A DNA stretch of 64,000 nt from Ohtaekwangia koreensis (GCF_900167975.1 NZ_FUZU01000001.1:530580-594579); one strand, 5' to 3'; numbered from the stretch's first letter, positions 17,464-27,341 are shown. The notes: generated by a model from the letters alone, not told the origin. Made by a program: numbers and translations.

Positions 17464-18864
17464 CTATTGAGGATAACCATCGTTTTGAGGTTTCAGAATT
17501 TGATTCAAATCAATCTCCAGTTGAGGTACCGGAAATACTTTGTGATACTCCTGAACATTGGTGATGCCTTTGGCCTGAAGTGTTGAAACCAACCGGTCCG
17601 TGCGCACCAGGTCATACCAGCGATGTCCTTCGAAACATAACTCCAGGCGCCTTTCATTTAATACAGCTTCTCTGAATTCATCTTTTGTGAGACCTTCAAG
17701 ATCAGGCAGCCCCGCTCTTTTACGAATAGAGTTGATGGCGGCATAAGCTTCTGTTGAAGGTTCGGCTGTAACTTCATTGGAGGCTTCAGCAAAGATCAAT
17801 ACAACTTCTGCAAAACGTATATGCGGAAAATTGTTGTCAGACTGGTTCGCTGTTACGGCATCGGCATCAATCCACTTGTTGCAGTAATATTTACCATCAG
17901 TACCTTTTACAAAAAATACAGGGAGGCGAAGATCTGAAGGATCAAAGGCTTTATATATATCCTCGGTTGGTTGGAAGGATCCGAAACCACGCCCCGCTAT
18001 GGAATTGTTTTCCTGCGCCCAGAATGCAATCAGGTTACTTCCTTGTCCGGAAGGACCACTGATAAATTGTGCATCAAAGATCGCTTCTTTACCAAACTCA
18101 TTGCTGATGGCAAACACATCGCTATACTTGTCCCAGAGGCCATACCCGAATTCCGGCTGCATAACTTCCAGTGCTTTGTCTGCGGCAAGCTGATATTGTT
18201 TTAGGGTAAGATATACCAGCGCCAGGTATGATTTTGCTGCACCCTTTGTTGCACGACCACGATCTGCACCGGTATACGATATAGGGAGCACAGCTTCTGC
18301 GTCCTGAAAATCTTTGATGATCTGCTGATAGATAACATCCGCCTCTTCACGTTGTGGATACGTGAGTTCGGTTAACGATGTTGTCTCGTCTATCACCAAC
18401 GGAACTTTTCCGAATAAACGTACCAGGTGAAAGTAATAGAACCCGCGAAGGAATTTAGCTTCTGCTACCAATCTGTCGCGAAGCGGTTCTTCCATTTGAA
18501 TCAATGGAACGCGGCCGATCACAACATTGCACCGGTTAATGCCCAAATAGAAATTCTGCCATGTTTCGCGGAGAATTGTATTTTGGGGCGTATGCGTATA
18601 CTGGTCAAGTTGTACGCGGTCGTTGTTATTCAACAGCGGGCTTACATCATCCGTAGTAATATCGCCCAGGATGTTGAAGTTACGATTTGTGTCGCCATTT
18701 GTTTTGTTGGGAGCATACGCAGCGGTAACGGCAGCAATGGCATCACTCTTTGTCTTGTAGAAATTCTCTGCGGATATAAATGATTCTGGTTTTTCCTCCA
18801 GAAAATCACAAGCCGATAATACAAGTATGGCTGTGAGTATACATATATAGTTTGTTGTCTTCAT
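17464..18864 (-). CDS. RagB/SusD family nutrient uptake lipoprotein
   Basis: A 466-residue surface glycan-binding lipoprotein: lipobox LVLSAC, then DFLEEKPESFISAENFYKT typical of SusD starts, TPR-like helices (FLRGFYYFHLVRLFGKVPLV) and the C-terminal hallmark RRLELCFEGHRWYDLVRTDR. It forms the lid on the SusC transporter encoded 23 bp upstream. Length is normal to slightly short. Confidence 0.95.
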   Translation of the reverse strand: MKTTNYICILTAILVLSACDFLEEKPESFISAENFYKTKSDAIAAVTAAYAPNKTNGDTNRNFNILGDITTDDVSPLLNNNDRVQLDQYTHTPQNTILRETWQNFYLGINRCNVVIGRVPLIQMEEPLRDRLVAEAKFLRGFYYFHLVRLFGKVPLVIDETTSLTELTYPQREEADVIYQQIIKDFQDAEAVLPISYTGADRGRATKGAAKSYLALVYLTLKQYQLAADKALEVMQPEFGYGLWDKYSDVFAISNEFGKEAIFDAQFISGPSGQGSNLIAFWAQENNSIAGRGFGSFQPTEDIYKAFDPSDLRLPVFFVKGTDGKYYCNKWIDADAVTANQSDNNFPHIRFAEVVLIFAEASNEVTAEPSTEAYAAINSIRKRAGLPDLEGLTKDEFREAVLNERRLELCFEGHRWYDLVRTDRLVSTLQAKGITNVQEYHKVFPVPQLEIDLNQILKPQNDGYPQ

Positions 18865-18887
18865 ACAGTAATCGATTTTAGTATTCG

Positions 18888-21800
18888 TTAAAATCCTATG
18901 TTAAGTCCAACGAGGTACATTTTCGCTGTAGGGTAACTTCCATAGTCTATACCCTGGCTAAGGTTATCCTGCCCAAAGCGGCTCACTTCAGGATCATACC
19001 CTGAGTAATCGGTAATCGTTAATAAATTCTGTCCACTGATATATATTCTGGCACTGGCCAGGCGCAGGCGCTCCATCCATTCTGATGGAAATGTATACCC
19101 GAGCTGGATATTCCGCATACGGATATAGGATCCATCTTCAACCTGCCGGCTGGTAACCTGGTATGGATTTCCGGTAGAAGTAGCACGCGGAATTTCATTG
19201 CTCGGATTTTCAGGTGTCCAGCGATTTAATGCTACAGCAGATTGATTGCTGATACCCGTGAGCGATTCAAGCTCGTACCGGTTTATATTATATACACTGT
19301 TGCCTTGGGAGCCGACAAAGAATATACTCAAGTTAAAGCCTTTATAGCTAAAACTGTTGGTAAATCCGAAGATATATTTGGGTTGTGCATACCCCAGTAT
19401 CGTACGATCACTTGAGTTGATGGCACCATCAGGAGTCAGATCTTTATACCTTCTGTCTCCGGGCTTGGCAGTCTTTTGAGCAGAAGCATCAATCTCAGCC
19501 TGATTTTGAAAAATGCCATCGGTTTCCAAACCATAGAACACACCGATCGGTTCCCCTACACGCAAAATTCCGGAGTTAGCAAGTTGAAGGTGACCACTCG
19601 CACTTCCGGCAGGTATATCTCCTTTCACATTGCCAAGGTCAAGTATCTTATTTCGGTTTGCAGAAATGTTGAAGTTGGTTGTCCAGCGTAGAGCTTTGTC
19701 AACATTCACAGAAGATATACTGAACTCTATACCTTTGTTTTGAACTTTACCAATGTTTTGTAACGATGTATTAAAGCCCGATGTAATTGGTAATGATACA
19801 CTATATAGGAGGTCGCGTGTTTTCTTTAAATACCAGTCGGCAGTAATGGAAATCCGATCATTGAACAAACCGAAATCAAGTCCTACATCAAACTGCGCAG
19901 TAGTTTCCCATTTCAAATCAGGATTGGCGATCCGGTTCGGAGAATAGCCTACGATAAATGTACCACCGAAATTATAGTTCTGCGTGGTGAGTGAACTCAA
20001 CGATTGGTAGTTACCGATTTCCTGGTTACCGGTTATTCCATAACTCGCGCGAATTTTCAGATCACTCACTTGTCGTATATCTGCCATGAACGGCTCATTG
20101 GCAATTCTCCAGGCAAAAGATCCGGAAGGGAACAATGAATTCTTATTACCTTTTCCGAACCTGGATGATCCGTCAATCCGTGTGGTCAGCGTAACCAAAT
20201 ATTTACCATCGAGATCGTAATTGATACGACCTATATAAGAGCGCAATGCCGAGTGCGTTACGTTCGATGTGCTGGTATTGGTTTGTTGTGCAGAACCAAG
20301 GTTGTTGTTTTCAAGAATATCATTTGCAAAGTTTTGACCACTTGCTCTATACTCTTCAAAATCCACAGCTTGCAATGTATATCCCAACAGAATATTAAAC
20401 TTATGACGGTCATTGAGCGTAGTCTGATAGTTCAGTGTGTTTTCATTTAACCAGTCAACAGTTTGTGAGGAGTTGATATAGGCCGATCCGTTTGTACCCA
20501 CAGAAGCATATACTGTGCGGGGTTGATAGTAACTTGTTTTATTATAGGCCAGGTTGGCGCCCAATAAAACTTTCAGAGTTAGTCCTTTTGCGAGCAGATA
20601 TTCTCCCGATACATTTCCAAGCATCCGCGTAATCGTGGTCCGATTCTTGGTTTCATTGGCAAGCGCCACCGGGTTACTGATCTTGATCCCTCCGAGGCGA
20701 TTGTCAATAGTATAGGAACCGTCAGCATTGTATACGGGAACCGTAGGTGAGAAATTCAATGCGGCATATACCACCCCTGCACTTCCACCGCCATCGGTAT
20801 CACTGCTGATCGTGTTTGTTCTTGCGTTCGATACAGTCAGGCTGTTGCTGATCTTTAATTTGTCGGTAACTTTTGTGTCGAGGTTAAGCCGGAAGGAAGT
20901 TCGCTTATAGCCCGAGTTGATGATGATACCATCCTGGTCGTATAGATTTCCGGAAACCGAGTATTGCGTTTTATCATTTCCACCAGATATAGTAAGCTGG
21001 TAATTTTGAACAGGAGCCTCTCTGAAAATTTCATCCTGCCAGTTCGTTCCTTTTCCCAAGGCAGCAATTTGCTCATCGGTATACGTGAGTGCTTTTGGAA
21101 AACCAGGTTTGCCAACATTGTCTGCATTGACATTCGCTATACCTTCATTGATCAGTTGTGCGAGTTGTGTGGCATCGAGCATGTCGAGTTTTTTCCGCAC
21201 CTCCTGCATGCCATAATAACTTTCAAACAAGATGCTTGGCTTGCCAGCTTTGCCGCGTTTGGTTGTAATGATCACCACACCGTTCGCACCACGTGATCCA
21301 TATATAGCAGTAGCCGATGCATCTTTCAGAATCTCCATCGATTCAATATCATTCGGACTGATGGTCGGACCATTTTCATTTGTCAATGGATAACCATCTA
21401 CTACATATAGCGGCTCGTTACCTCCTTGTATAGAGTTACCACCCCGTATACGAATGGACACTCCGCCTCCGGGCGCGTTAGACACCTGCGTTACCTGCAC
21501 CCCTGCCGCGCGTCCTTGCAAGGCTTGTGACAATGAGGCCACCGGAACAGTCTTTATATCTTTAGAAGATATCGAAGATACAGATCCCGTAAGGTCACTT
21601 TTCTTTTGTGTTCCATATCCTACCACCACTACTTCATCGAGTTGAGAAATGTCTGCGTCCATTACTATATCGATCGCTGCGCGGTTTGCTATATCTACTT
21701 CCATCGTCTTCATACCAATGAATGTAAATATCAAAGTCCCCGACCCGGGAGCGCTGAGTGCATATTTACCTTCTACATCTGTAACGGTACCCATCGTGGT

Positions 21801-21965
21801 TCCCTTTACCAATACATTTACACCGGGTAAAGGAGCATTGTCACCAGAAGTAACCGTCCCTGTTATCTGAACGTCTTGTGCGTGCATGTGCACAGGCACC
21901 ATCATTGCAAAGATTGTGAGTCCGAGTAGCCACAATCTTCGGCAGTACCGTAAAAATTTAGTCAT
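18888..21965 (-). CDS. SusC/RagA family TonB-linked outer-membrane transporter
   Basis: A 1025-residue TonB-dependent barrel for oligosaccharide import. Signal peptide (about 1-29), a carboxypeptidase-like beta-sandwich (ITGTVTSGDNAPLPGVNVLV), TonB box DEVVVVGYGTQ at about 110, plug domain (LQGRAAGVQVTQVSNAPGGG, YVVDGYPL, ASATAIYGSRGANGVVIITT) and the SusC C-terminal barrel (NIQLGYTF near the end). First gene of the SusC-SusD-GH88 unit. No HTCS, sigma/anti-sigma pair or other dedicated regulator adjoins it. Confidence 0.96.
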   Translation of the reverse strand: MTKFLRYCRRLWLLGLTIFAMMVPVHMHAQDVQITGTVTSGDNAPLPGVNVLVKGTTMGTVTDVEGKYALSAPGSGTLIFTFIGMKTMEVDIANRAAIDIVMDADISQLDEVVVVGYGTQKKSDLTGSVSSISSKDIKTVPVASLSQALQGRAAGVQVTQVSNAPGGGVSIRIRGGNSIQGGNEPLYVVDGYPLTNENGPTISPNDIESMEILKDASATAIYGSRGANGVVIITTKRGKAGKPSILFESYYGMQEVRKKLDMLDATQLAQLINEGIANVNADNVGKPGFPKALTYTDEQIAALGKGTNWQDEIFREAPVQNYQLTISGGNDKTQYSVSGNLYDQDGIIINSGYKRTSFRLNLDTKVTDKLKISNSLTVSNARTNTISSDTDGGGSAGVVYAALNFSPTVPVYNADGSYTIDNRLGGIKISNPVALANETKNRTTITRMLGNVSGEYLLAKGLTLKVLLGANLAYNKTSYYQPRTVYASVGTNGSAYINSSQTVDWLNENTLNYQTTLNDRHKFNILLGYTLQAVDFEEYRASGQNFANDILENNNLGSAQQTNTSTSNVTHSALRSYIGRINYDLDGKYLVTLTTRIDGSSRFGKGNKNSLFPSGSFAWRIANEPFMADIRQVSDLKIRASYGITGNQEIGNYQSLSSLTTQNYNFGGTFIVGYSPNRIANPDLKWETTAQFDVGLDFGLFNDRISITADWYLKKTRDLLYSVSLPITSGFNTSLQNIGKVQNKGIEFSISSVNVDKALRWTTNFNISANRNKILDLGNVKGDIPAGSASGHLQLANSGILRVGEPIGVFYGLETDGIFQNQAEIDASAQKTAKPGDRRYKDLTPDGAINSSDRTILGYAQPKYIFGFTNSFSYKGFNLSIFFVGSQGNSVYNINRYELESLTGISNQSAVALNRWTPENPSNEIPRATSTGNPYQVTSRQVEDGSYIRMRNIQLGYTFPSEWMERLRLASARIYISGQNLLTITDYSGYDPEVSRFGQDNLSQGIDYGSYPTAKMYLVGLNIGF

Positions 21966-22747
21966 AGTAATAATTGAGTTTGGGTTAATTAATTAATCGG
22001 TTGCCTAATAAGAGTAGATATTAGAGCAACTCTGTGGAGATGTCTCGACAGTACTTACAAGACGTAATTCACACGTTTGCTCCCCGACTCGCCCTCTGAA
22101 AAAAATGTAGTTATATATAAATAATAGAGTGGACTCTATGTATGATAGATGGTGTAACAAGAAACTGTTTTCGGATTTTTGACTTAAGTTGACAGAGCTC
22201 GTCAGAAAATCATGGAGGTTCTAAGATATAGCTGATGTTCGATGAGCAAACTTCGTAGGTGCTTCAATTATGCAATGTATATACTATACTTCACGGGATA
22301 ATGCGAGGTGACCGACTTCTATAAAATGGTGTATGCGATTTTTAAATGAGACATTCCAATATTCATATAGAGGAATCGTAGTGACTGATGCAGGTACACC
22401 TCATCTATTTTTATCTGAAAAAACCTTTAAACTATTTTCATTCAACTAAAATAAATGAACGGCCGAAACGTCTTTTGAAAGGTAAACCGGGTTAGCTCAA
22501 CGTGTCTTTCGGAGAAATTCTGAGAATAACTTCAGAATAATCTGATATATAATGCACGATATAGTGGCTTTCTACGTTTATACTTACGAACGCGGATAGT
22601 TTCAACAATCTGTAACCCCTATGCAGTTTGGTTGATACAGAAATTAGCCTGATTAAATACAAAAACCCCTGATCAGGAATCAATACATTCTTTTTTTCCG
22701 CTTTTGCTTAAAACGAGAGAACAACTTTCAACAAAATGGCTATTGCC
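21966..22747. other. Intergenic region upstream of susC
   Basis: AT-rich gap between divergent units. It must hold the susC promoter, but I find no exact TAnnTTTG on the minus strand in the first 100 bp. A TTAATTAATTAA palindrome lies close to the susC start (around 21985). No convincing gene: the one ORF over 60 codons (22492-22683, minus) has no recognisable features. Confidence 0.4.
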
Positions 22748-22781
22748 TTTTGTTGGCATAATAATTTACAGATATACTTTA
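22748..22781 (+). promoter_or_regulatory. Promoter of the 95-residue unknown protein
   Basis: TTTTG (22748-22752) and TACTTTA (22075 bases into the region's 3' side, at 22775-22781) are separated by 22 bases and resemble the Bacteroidota -33/-7 pair (TTTG / TAnnTTTG). The ATG at 22799 lies 18 bases downstream, so the longer ORF start at 22736 would be upstream of the transcript. Confidence 0.45.
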
Positions 22782-22798
22782 TTCTAAACAATACAACC

Positions 22799-23086
22799 AT
22801 GCTTACATTTGAACCAGAACAGGGCCACACAGAAGTATTTGAGCCGAACTACAATACCATGTCGTTAATGGTAGAAGCAAAACCAGGGTGCAACGAAGTT
22901 TACCTGAAAACAGGCGCGAACGTAAACAGAACATATAACCTTAAATTCTGCCGTCCTGCAACTATAGAGGAAACAGAACGCTATACAGCATTGAAATATA
23001 GCTCACAATATTTTCCGTTCGGAAGTCAGAGATCACGGTTGTCAACTCCGGATATTCACGTTCCAACACCACATATATACGCCTGA
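22799..23086 (+). CDS. Small hypothetical protein
   Basis: A 95-residue protein from the ATG at 22799; an earlier in-frame ATG at 22736 lies before the likely promoter. No signal peptide or membrane segment. It has alternating strand-like stretches (SLMVEAKPGCNEVYLKTGAN), two cysteines, and a Pro/His-rich tail (TPDIHVPTPHIYA). I do not recognise a family. It forms its own unit, with a promoter-like sequence before and a strong terminator about 120 bp after, which supports a real transcript. Confidence 0.6.
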   Translation: MLTFEPEQGHTEVFEPNYNTMSLMVEAKPGCNEVYLKTGANVNRTYNLKFCRPATIEETERYTALKYSSQYFPFGSQRSRLSTPDIHVPTPHIYA

Positions 23087-23208
23087 AGTAAAGGCAGTCG
23101 ACTGACTTCATTGGTTTAAACGAATCCTTAGGAGATATAGTAAGCGTATTTCTCCGGGTACTTTGAGGCAGTCATATATAATATTATTGTAGGTAGTTAT
23201 TACTATCG

Positions 23209-23254
23209 AAAAACTGGTCAAGCTCTTATCAAGTAGAGTTGACCAGTTTTTTTT
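23209..23254 (+). terminator. Intrinsic terminator
   Basis: AAAACTGGTCAA (23210-23221) pairs perfectly with TTGACCAGTTTT (23239-23250), and eight T in all follow the stem's GACCAG. It ends the unit of the 95-residue protein. The remainder of the 23087-23559 gap shows no gene. Confidence 0.85.
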
Positions 23255-23559
23255 ATGTAACGAGTGTCCCATTCTAACGAGTGTCACATTTCTAAGGCTG
23301 TAACATCGGCTTCAGTACGTTCGCCTCAGAATAGTTTAAGTATCTATATCTGTTAGCTTTTTGAAGTGATATACAGTCGGGTACAAATTTTGAATATAAT
23401 TTAAATCGTGAATGCCGACTTCGCTTTTGCAGGCGCTCCATTAAATGATATATAGTGTATGTACTTTCAAAAGTATAGCATTGGTGTATTTCTGCAGTTC
23501 GAAAATTTCGTAACAATAGATCCTGGATTAATAATTTTTGAAATCTATATAAACACTAT

Positions 23560-23838
23560 ATGAACATAAGCGCATTTTCAGAAAAAGATTTTTACGAGGC
23601 ATTTACTGCTGAGGAGGCAGCATTGGTGGAACTGACGTTAGATGCGCTGGGCACTTCGTATACCAGGGTAGATAATCATGTGGACTCTCAACAAAAGTCC
23701 ATTCGCTTCTATGTTCAGGAGCGGGGTAATTTATTTGAAGACATGAAAGTTAATGTTGTGGACAGGTGTTTGAAAAACAAAGATCTGAATGCAAAGTTTG
23801 AATCCAGATTAGGAGCTTATCAAAAAATACTGCTTTAA
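23560..23838 (+). CDS. Small hypothetical protein
   Basis: A 92-residue, charged, probably cytosolic protein (MNISAFSEKDFYEAFTAEEA, then VELTLDALGTSYTRVDNHVD). Amino-acid use is like real coding sequence, with an amphipathic N-terminal helix and Asp/Glu-rich pattern. No family recognised. A near-consensus -7 box (TAATTTTTG) lies about 20 bp before the start. It converges with a response regulator gene. Confidence 0.6.
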   Translation: MNISAFSEKDFYEAFTAEEAALVELTLDALGTSYTRVDNHVDSQQKSIRFYVQERGNLFEDMKVNVVDRCLKNKDLNAKFESRLGAYQKILL

Positions 23839-23914
23839 TTTTAGTGTATGTATAGCGAGTGCGAGCCTTTGAAATATAGCATGCTATTATTGCTATAGCC
23901 TGTCGTTAAAATAA

Positions 23915-24322
23915 TTACCTTTTGATTTCATTCTTAAAACATACAGCAAACGCTTTGGCCAATGCCTTATTCAACTCTGAGATGGTAGTGGGTTTACTAA
24001 TGAAATGTGCGGCACCCAATGCTTTTGTTTCCTCCTTGTCCTTTTCAAGTTTCGAGGTTGTATAGATTACAACAGGGATATGTGAAAGCTTCTCATCTTT
24101 CTTAATAGCTTCCAGAAATTTCTTGCCATCCATACGTGGCATATTCAGATCCAGAAAAATTACATCGGGCATTCCATGAACGATCGAGTGGAGCAGGTGC
24201 AGAGCGTCTTCTCCGTTGTGAGCATAAATACATTGAGCATTGGTTTCTACTTCCCGGACACCGTCACGGAGTATCTCAATATCGTCCTGATCGTCATCGA
24301 CTATGAGTATAAGTAGATGCAT
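23915..24322 (-). CDS. Single-domain response regulator
   Basis: A 135-residue CheY/Rcp1-like receiver: acidic pocket IVDDDQDD, phosphoacceptor Asp58 in IFLDLNMPRMDG, Thr in YTTSKLEKD, Lys in HFISKPTT. No output domain. No kinase gene adjoins, so its partner lies elsewhere; the PAS/GAF proteins at 31-35 kb are candidates only by distance. Confidence 0.92.
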   Translation of the reverse strand: MHLLILIVDDDQDDIEILRDGVREVETNAQCIYAHNGEDALHLLHSIVHGMPDVIFLDLNMPRMDGKKFLEAIKKDEKLSHIPVVIYTTSKLEKDKEETKALGAAHFISKPTTISELNKALAKAFAVCFKNEIKR

Positions 24323-24955
24323 AGCTTGCTAATTATTTTAAAATTATGAGCTTTAGGTAACACTTGCTAGTTTTGCGGTTTATAATTTCCAAAAATAATT
24401 CCCAAATAACCACCCGGCATAATTTTAGATAATCATCTGTATAATGGGAAAGGCTAAAGCCAGCGAAACAATAACAACAAAGAAAAAAGCAAATCTTTCC
24501 CTATCGCAGCGATTGGTGGGAGGCGTAGAGGCGTGCGCGAACTCTTTAAAATCTCTCTTCAAAAACCGGGATGGCCTATGTATATATCCAGCATTTGGAT
24601 CCCTCGCAGCCTTCACGATTATATTACGGGCAGAATGAAAATGTTATAACATAGACGGGTTGCTCCAGGCTGCTACATCTTCTGTATTATTCCTCCTCCT
24701 ACTTTCTATTCTATTCTATTCTAACAGAGCACTCATCTTGTTGAGCTTCTACGGTATTGTGTCGCATGCAATGCATCATTCTAAAAAGGACTTCGTCTCG
24801 TATCCTATATCCCCGTTGTGATGAACAATGAAGACGTAATGTGGAATGGAGCTGATACTTGTGGTGCCCTGTAGGGAAGCGGTTACCCATCAGTAAATCA
24901 GAATATAGCAATTCTTGAGCGGAACAGTTTTTACACTATAGCAATCAAAAAGTGA
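24323..24955. other. Gene-poor region
   Basis: About 630 bp between a response regulator and a DUF4142 fragment. It contains two antisense-overlapping short ORFs (24425-24616 minus, 24444-24638 plus), neither with recognisable features, and a pentanucleotide microsatellite. It could be a decayed region upstream of the truncated DUF4142 gene. Confidence 0.4.
24704..24723. repeat. TTCTA microsatellite, four copies
   Basis: Four uninterrupted copies of TTCTA. Too few to claim phase variation, and not inside a supported gene. Confidence 0.6.
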
Positions 24956-25261
24956 ATGCTTATGTGGGCAAGACTAGCAAGTGTAGCACTGCTGGCAACC
25001 ATTCCGGAAGGACTGGATGCAGAGCACCAACAGAAAAAGCAGATGCTCGCGGCGCTGTCGGGATATTCCTTTGATACAGCCTATATCCATAGCCAGATAA
25101 AGGACCATGAGAAAACAGAAACGTTGTTTGAGACAGAAGCAAGCAATGGAAAGGAACAGCGCTTGATCAATTATGCGAATAATCTTTACCACATATTTGC
25201 ACGCATTTGCAAAAAAGCAGATTGTGTAGCTACAGTATTGGATGCATTGCAAGGTGATTAA
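24956..25261 (+). pseudogene. DUF4142-like C-terminal fragment
   Basis: The 101-codon ORF has the second half of a DUF4142 four-helix (ferritin-like) domain: IPEGLDAEHQQKKQML, LSGYSFDTAYIHSQIKDHEK and TLFETEASNG match the family's conserved core. The first half, normally about 80 residues with the EIxLGxLA and FAxxMVxDH segments plus a signal peptide, is missing. No continuation is seen in other frames upstream. It may be a decayed gene or an unusual short variant. It sits ahead of stress genes, where full-length DUF4142 proteins are often found. Confidence 0.5.
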
Positions 25262-25291
25262 TATATATCTGTATGAATAATATATATCTAT

Positions 25292-26113
25292 ATGCTGGAA
25301 AATAGATCGGGTAATTCAAGTGCCATACATATTCCGCCTGCAACAGGCTCGAGTATAATTAATATAGGCACAGGGGAACGTATAGCGTCTGTACTGGGTG
25401 GGCTCGCGCTGGCATCACTTGGCGTACGGAATATGAAGAACGGAAAAGGTATAGCATTGCTGCTGGGCGGTGGTTATTTACTTACGCGTGGACTTGTAGG
25501 ATACTGTGCTGTGAACCGTGCGCTCCAAAGGAACACGGTTAGCAAGAACGCATCGGCTATACAAGTGTCGCGCGCCTTTACCATCAACAAGCCGCGTGCA
25601 GAAGTATATGCTTATTGGCGCAAGCTTGAAAATCTTCCGCGTTTCATGAAGCACTTATCGGAAGTGAAAGAGACGGATGCTACACATTCTCATTGGACAG
25701 CCGCGATCCCGCGTGGACTTGGATCCGTTTCATGGGAAGCAGAAATTGTGGAGGACCGACCTGATGAGTATATATTCTGGGAATCACTGCCCGGATCTAC
25801 AATCGACAATGCAGGTGAAGTTACCTTCAAAGATGCACCCGGTCAGTGGGGTACTGAAGTACATGCAATTATATCGTACAGGCTACCCGCAGGCGATGTT
25901 GGTGCCTTGGCAGCAAAGCTGATTAATCCCGTGGTGGAATTGCTGATCCAGGAGGACCTGCGGAGATTTAAAAATATAGTGGAGACAGGAGAGATTCCGA
26001 CTGCAGAAGGACCTTCAGGCCGTTTGCAGGATAAAGTGAGATCGAAACTAAAGAAATTCAAACAGTCATATCAACACCATAATTATGAAGGCCCTATGTT
26101 GGAACGGCATTAA
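25292..26113 (+). CDS. YgaP-like membrane domain fused to SRPBCC domain
   Basis: A 273-residue protein. The N-terminal part (about 20-75) has two glycine-rich membrane helices (GERIASVLGGLALASLGV, GIALLLGGGYLLTRGLVGY), like the DUF2892/YgaP transmembrane domain. The rest (about 88-240) is an SRPBCC/polyketide cyclase-like domain (FTINKPRAEVYAYWRKLENL, PRFMKHLSEVKE, WESLPGSTIDNAGEVTF, GTEVHAIISYRLPAG). This combination recurs in Bacteroidota and Proteobacteria stress islands. Function unknown, probably membrane-linked ligand or lipid binding. Its end overlaps the dehydrogenase start by 29 bp, so the two are translationally coupled. Confidence 0.85.
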   Translation: MLENRSGNSSAIHIPPATGSSIINIGTGERIASVLGGLALASLGVRNMKNGKGIALLLGGGYLLTRGLVGYCAVNRALQRNTVSKNASAIQVSRAFTINKPRAEVYAYWRKLENLPRFMKHLSEVKETDATHSHWTAAIPRGLGSVSWEAEIVEDRPDEYIFWESLPGSTIDNAGEVTFKDAPGQWGTEVHAIISYRLPAGDVGALAAKLINPVVELLIQEDLRRFKNIVETGEIPTAEGPSGRLQDKVRSKLKKFKQSYQHHNYEGPMLERH

Positions 26114-27257
26114 CGACCTGCGGGTCGAAACAGTCCCTGATCCAGTAATACTGAATCCGCATGACGCGATCATACGCGTGATCATGTCATCGGTGTGTGG
26201 CTCTGATCTGCATTTGTTAGGTGGATATATACCTACAATGAAAGCCGGGGATATCATCGGTCATGAATTTATAGGTGAAGTAGTAGATATAGGGAAAGAA
26301 GTAAAGAAACTGGCGAAAGGTGATCGTGTTGTAGTAGGGTCTATCATCGGCTGCGGTGAATGTTCGTACTGCAGCAGTGGTGCATGGTCGCTGTGCGATA
26401 ACTCCAATCCGAATGCTGCGCTGCTCGAGAAAGTATACGGAGCCACATCGGCCGGTATATTTGGATATTCCCATGCTTTTGGCGGATACGCAGGAAGCCA
26501 TGCTGATTTGATTCGTGTACCGTTCGCTGACAAGGGTGCTTTCAAAATTCCGGAAGGACTTGCAAATGAAAAAGTAGTGTTTGCGTCTGATGCTTTACCA
26601 ACCGGGTATATGGGGGCTGATATGGCCGGTATACAATCCGGAGATATAGTAGCGGTATGGGGTTGTGGTGGTGTTGGGCTGATGGCCATACAATGCGCAT
26701 ATCTACTCGGAGCGGAGCGTGTTATCGCGATCGACCGAATTCCGGAAAGGTTACGCATGGCAAATGAAATAGCACATGCCGAAGTATTAAACTATGAACA
26801 GGTAGATATACAGGAAGCACTCAAAGAAATGACCGGAGGCCGAGGCCCCGACCGGTGCATTGATGCTGTAGGCATGGAGGCGCATAGTCCGGGTATAGAC
26901 TATATGTATGACCGCGTGAAGCAGACGCTGCGACTGGAGAATGATCGGCCGAATGTACTGCGCGAAGCAGCCGTTGCCTGCCGTAAGGGTGGCACACTTT
27001 CAGTTGTAGGAGTATATGGCGGATTCATTGACAAATTCCCGATGGGAGCGGTAATGAACAAGGCACTTACCATTCGTACGGGGCAGATGCATGCGCAGAA
27101 ATATATACCGAGACTATTGGCGCACTTGGCGCAAAATGAACTTGATCCTTCTTTTCTGTTGACGCACCTGTGGCCACTTAGCAGAGGCCCTGAAGGATAT
27201 GATATGTTCAAGAAGAAAAAAGACAAATGCTTGCGGGTAGTGTTTACACCCAATTAA
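26085..27257 (+). CDS. Zinc-dependent alcohol dehydrogenase, glutathione-independent formaldehyde dehydrogenase-like
   Basis: A 390-residue medium-chain dehydrogenase. Catalytic zinc ligands lie in SSVCGSDLHL and GHEFIGEV; the structural zinc loop is CGECSYCSSGAWSLCDN. The Rossmann motif is VWGCGGVGLMAIQ, followed by VIAIDRIPERL, indicating an NAD(P) cofactor. The insert after GGRGPDRCIDAVGMEAHSPG is typical of the FDH-like subgroup. Probable role: oxidation of aldehydes or alcohols under stress; the substrate cannot be named. It starts inside the end of the SRPBCC gene; manganese catalase follows 84 bp later. Confidence 0.92.
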   Translation: MKALCWNGINDLRVETVPDPVILNPHDAIIRVIMSSVCGSDLHLLGGYIPTMKAGDIIGHEFIGEVVDIGKEVKKLAKGDRVVVGSIIGCGECSYCSSGAWSLCDNSNPNAALLEKVYGATSAGIFGYSHAFGGYAGSHADLIRVPFADKGAFKIPEGLANEKVVFASDALPTGYMGADMAGIQSGDIVAVWGCGGVGLMAIQCAYLLGAERVIAIDRIPERLRMANEIAHAEVLNYEQVDIQEALKEMTGGRGPDRCIDAVGMEAHSPGIDYMYDRVKQTLRLENDRPNVLREAAVACRKGGTLSVVGVYGGFIDKFPMGAVMNKALTIRTGQMHAQKYIPRLLAHLAQNELDPSFLLTHLWPLSRGPEGYDMFKKKKDKCLRVVFTPN

Positions 27258-27341
27258 ATAAAATTTGATCACTAGATATACTGTATACCATAGGATATAG
27301 TAATCACTTGTAATTTCTTTAATCACCTAAAAGAGAGACTT

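Noticed and set aside
22492-22683. 63-codon minus-strand ORF in the gap upstream of susC
   Set aside because: No recognisable domain, promoter or conserved composition; likely chance in an AT-rich gap.
24425-24638. Two antisense short ORFs, one with a hydrophobic C-terminus
   Set aside because: They overlap almost fully on opposite strands, have no recognisable features and no good promoter.
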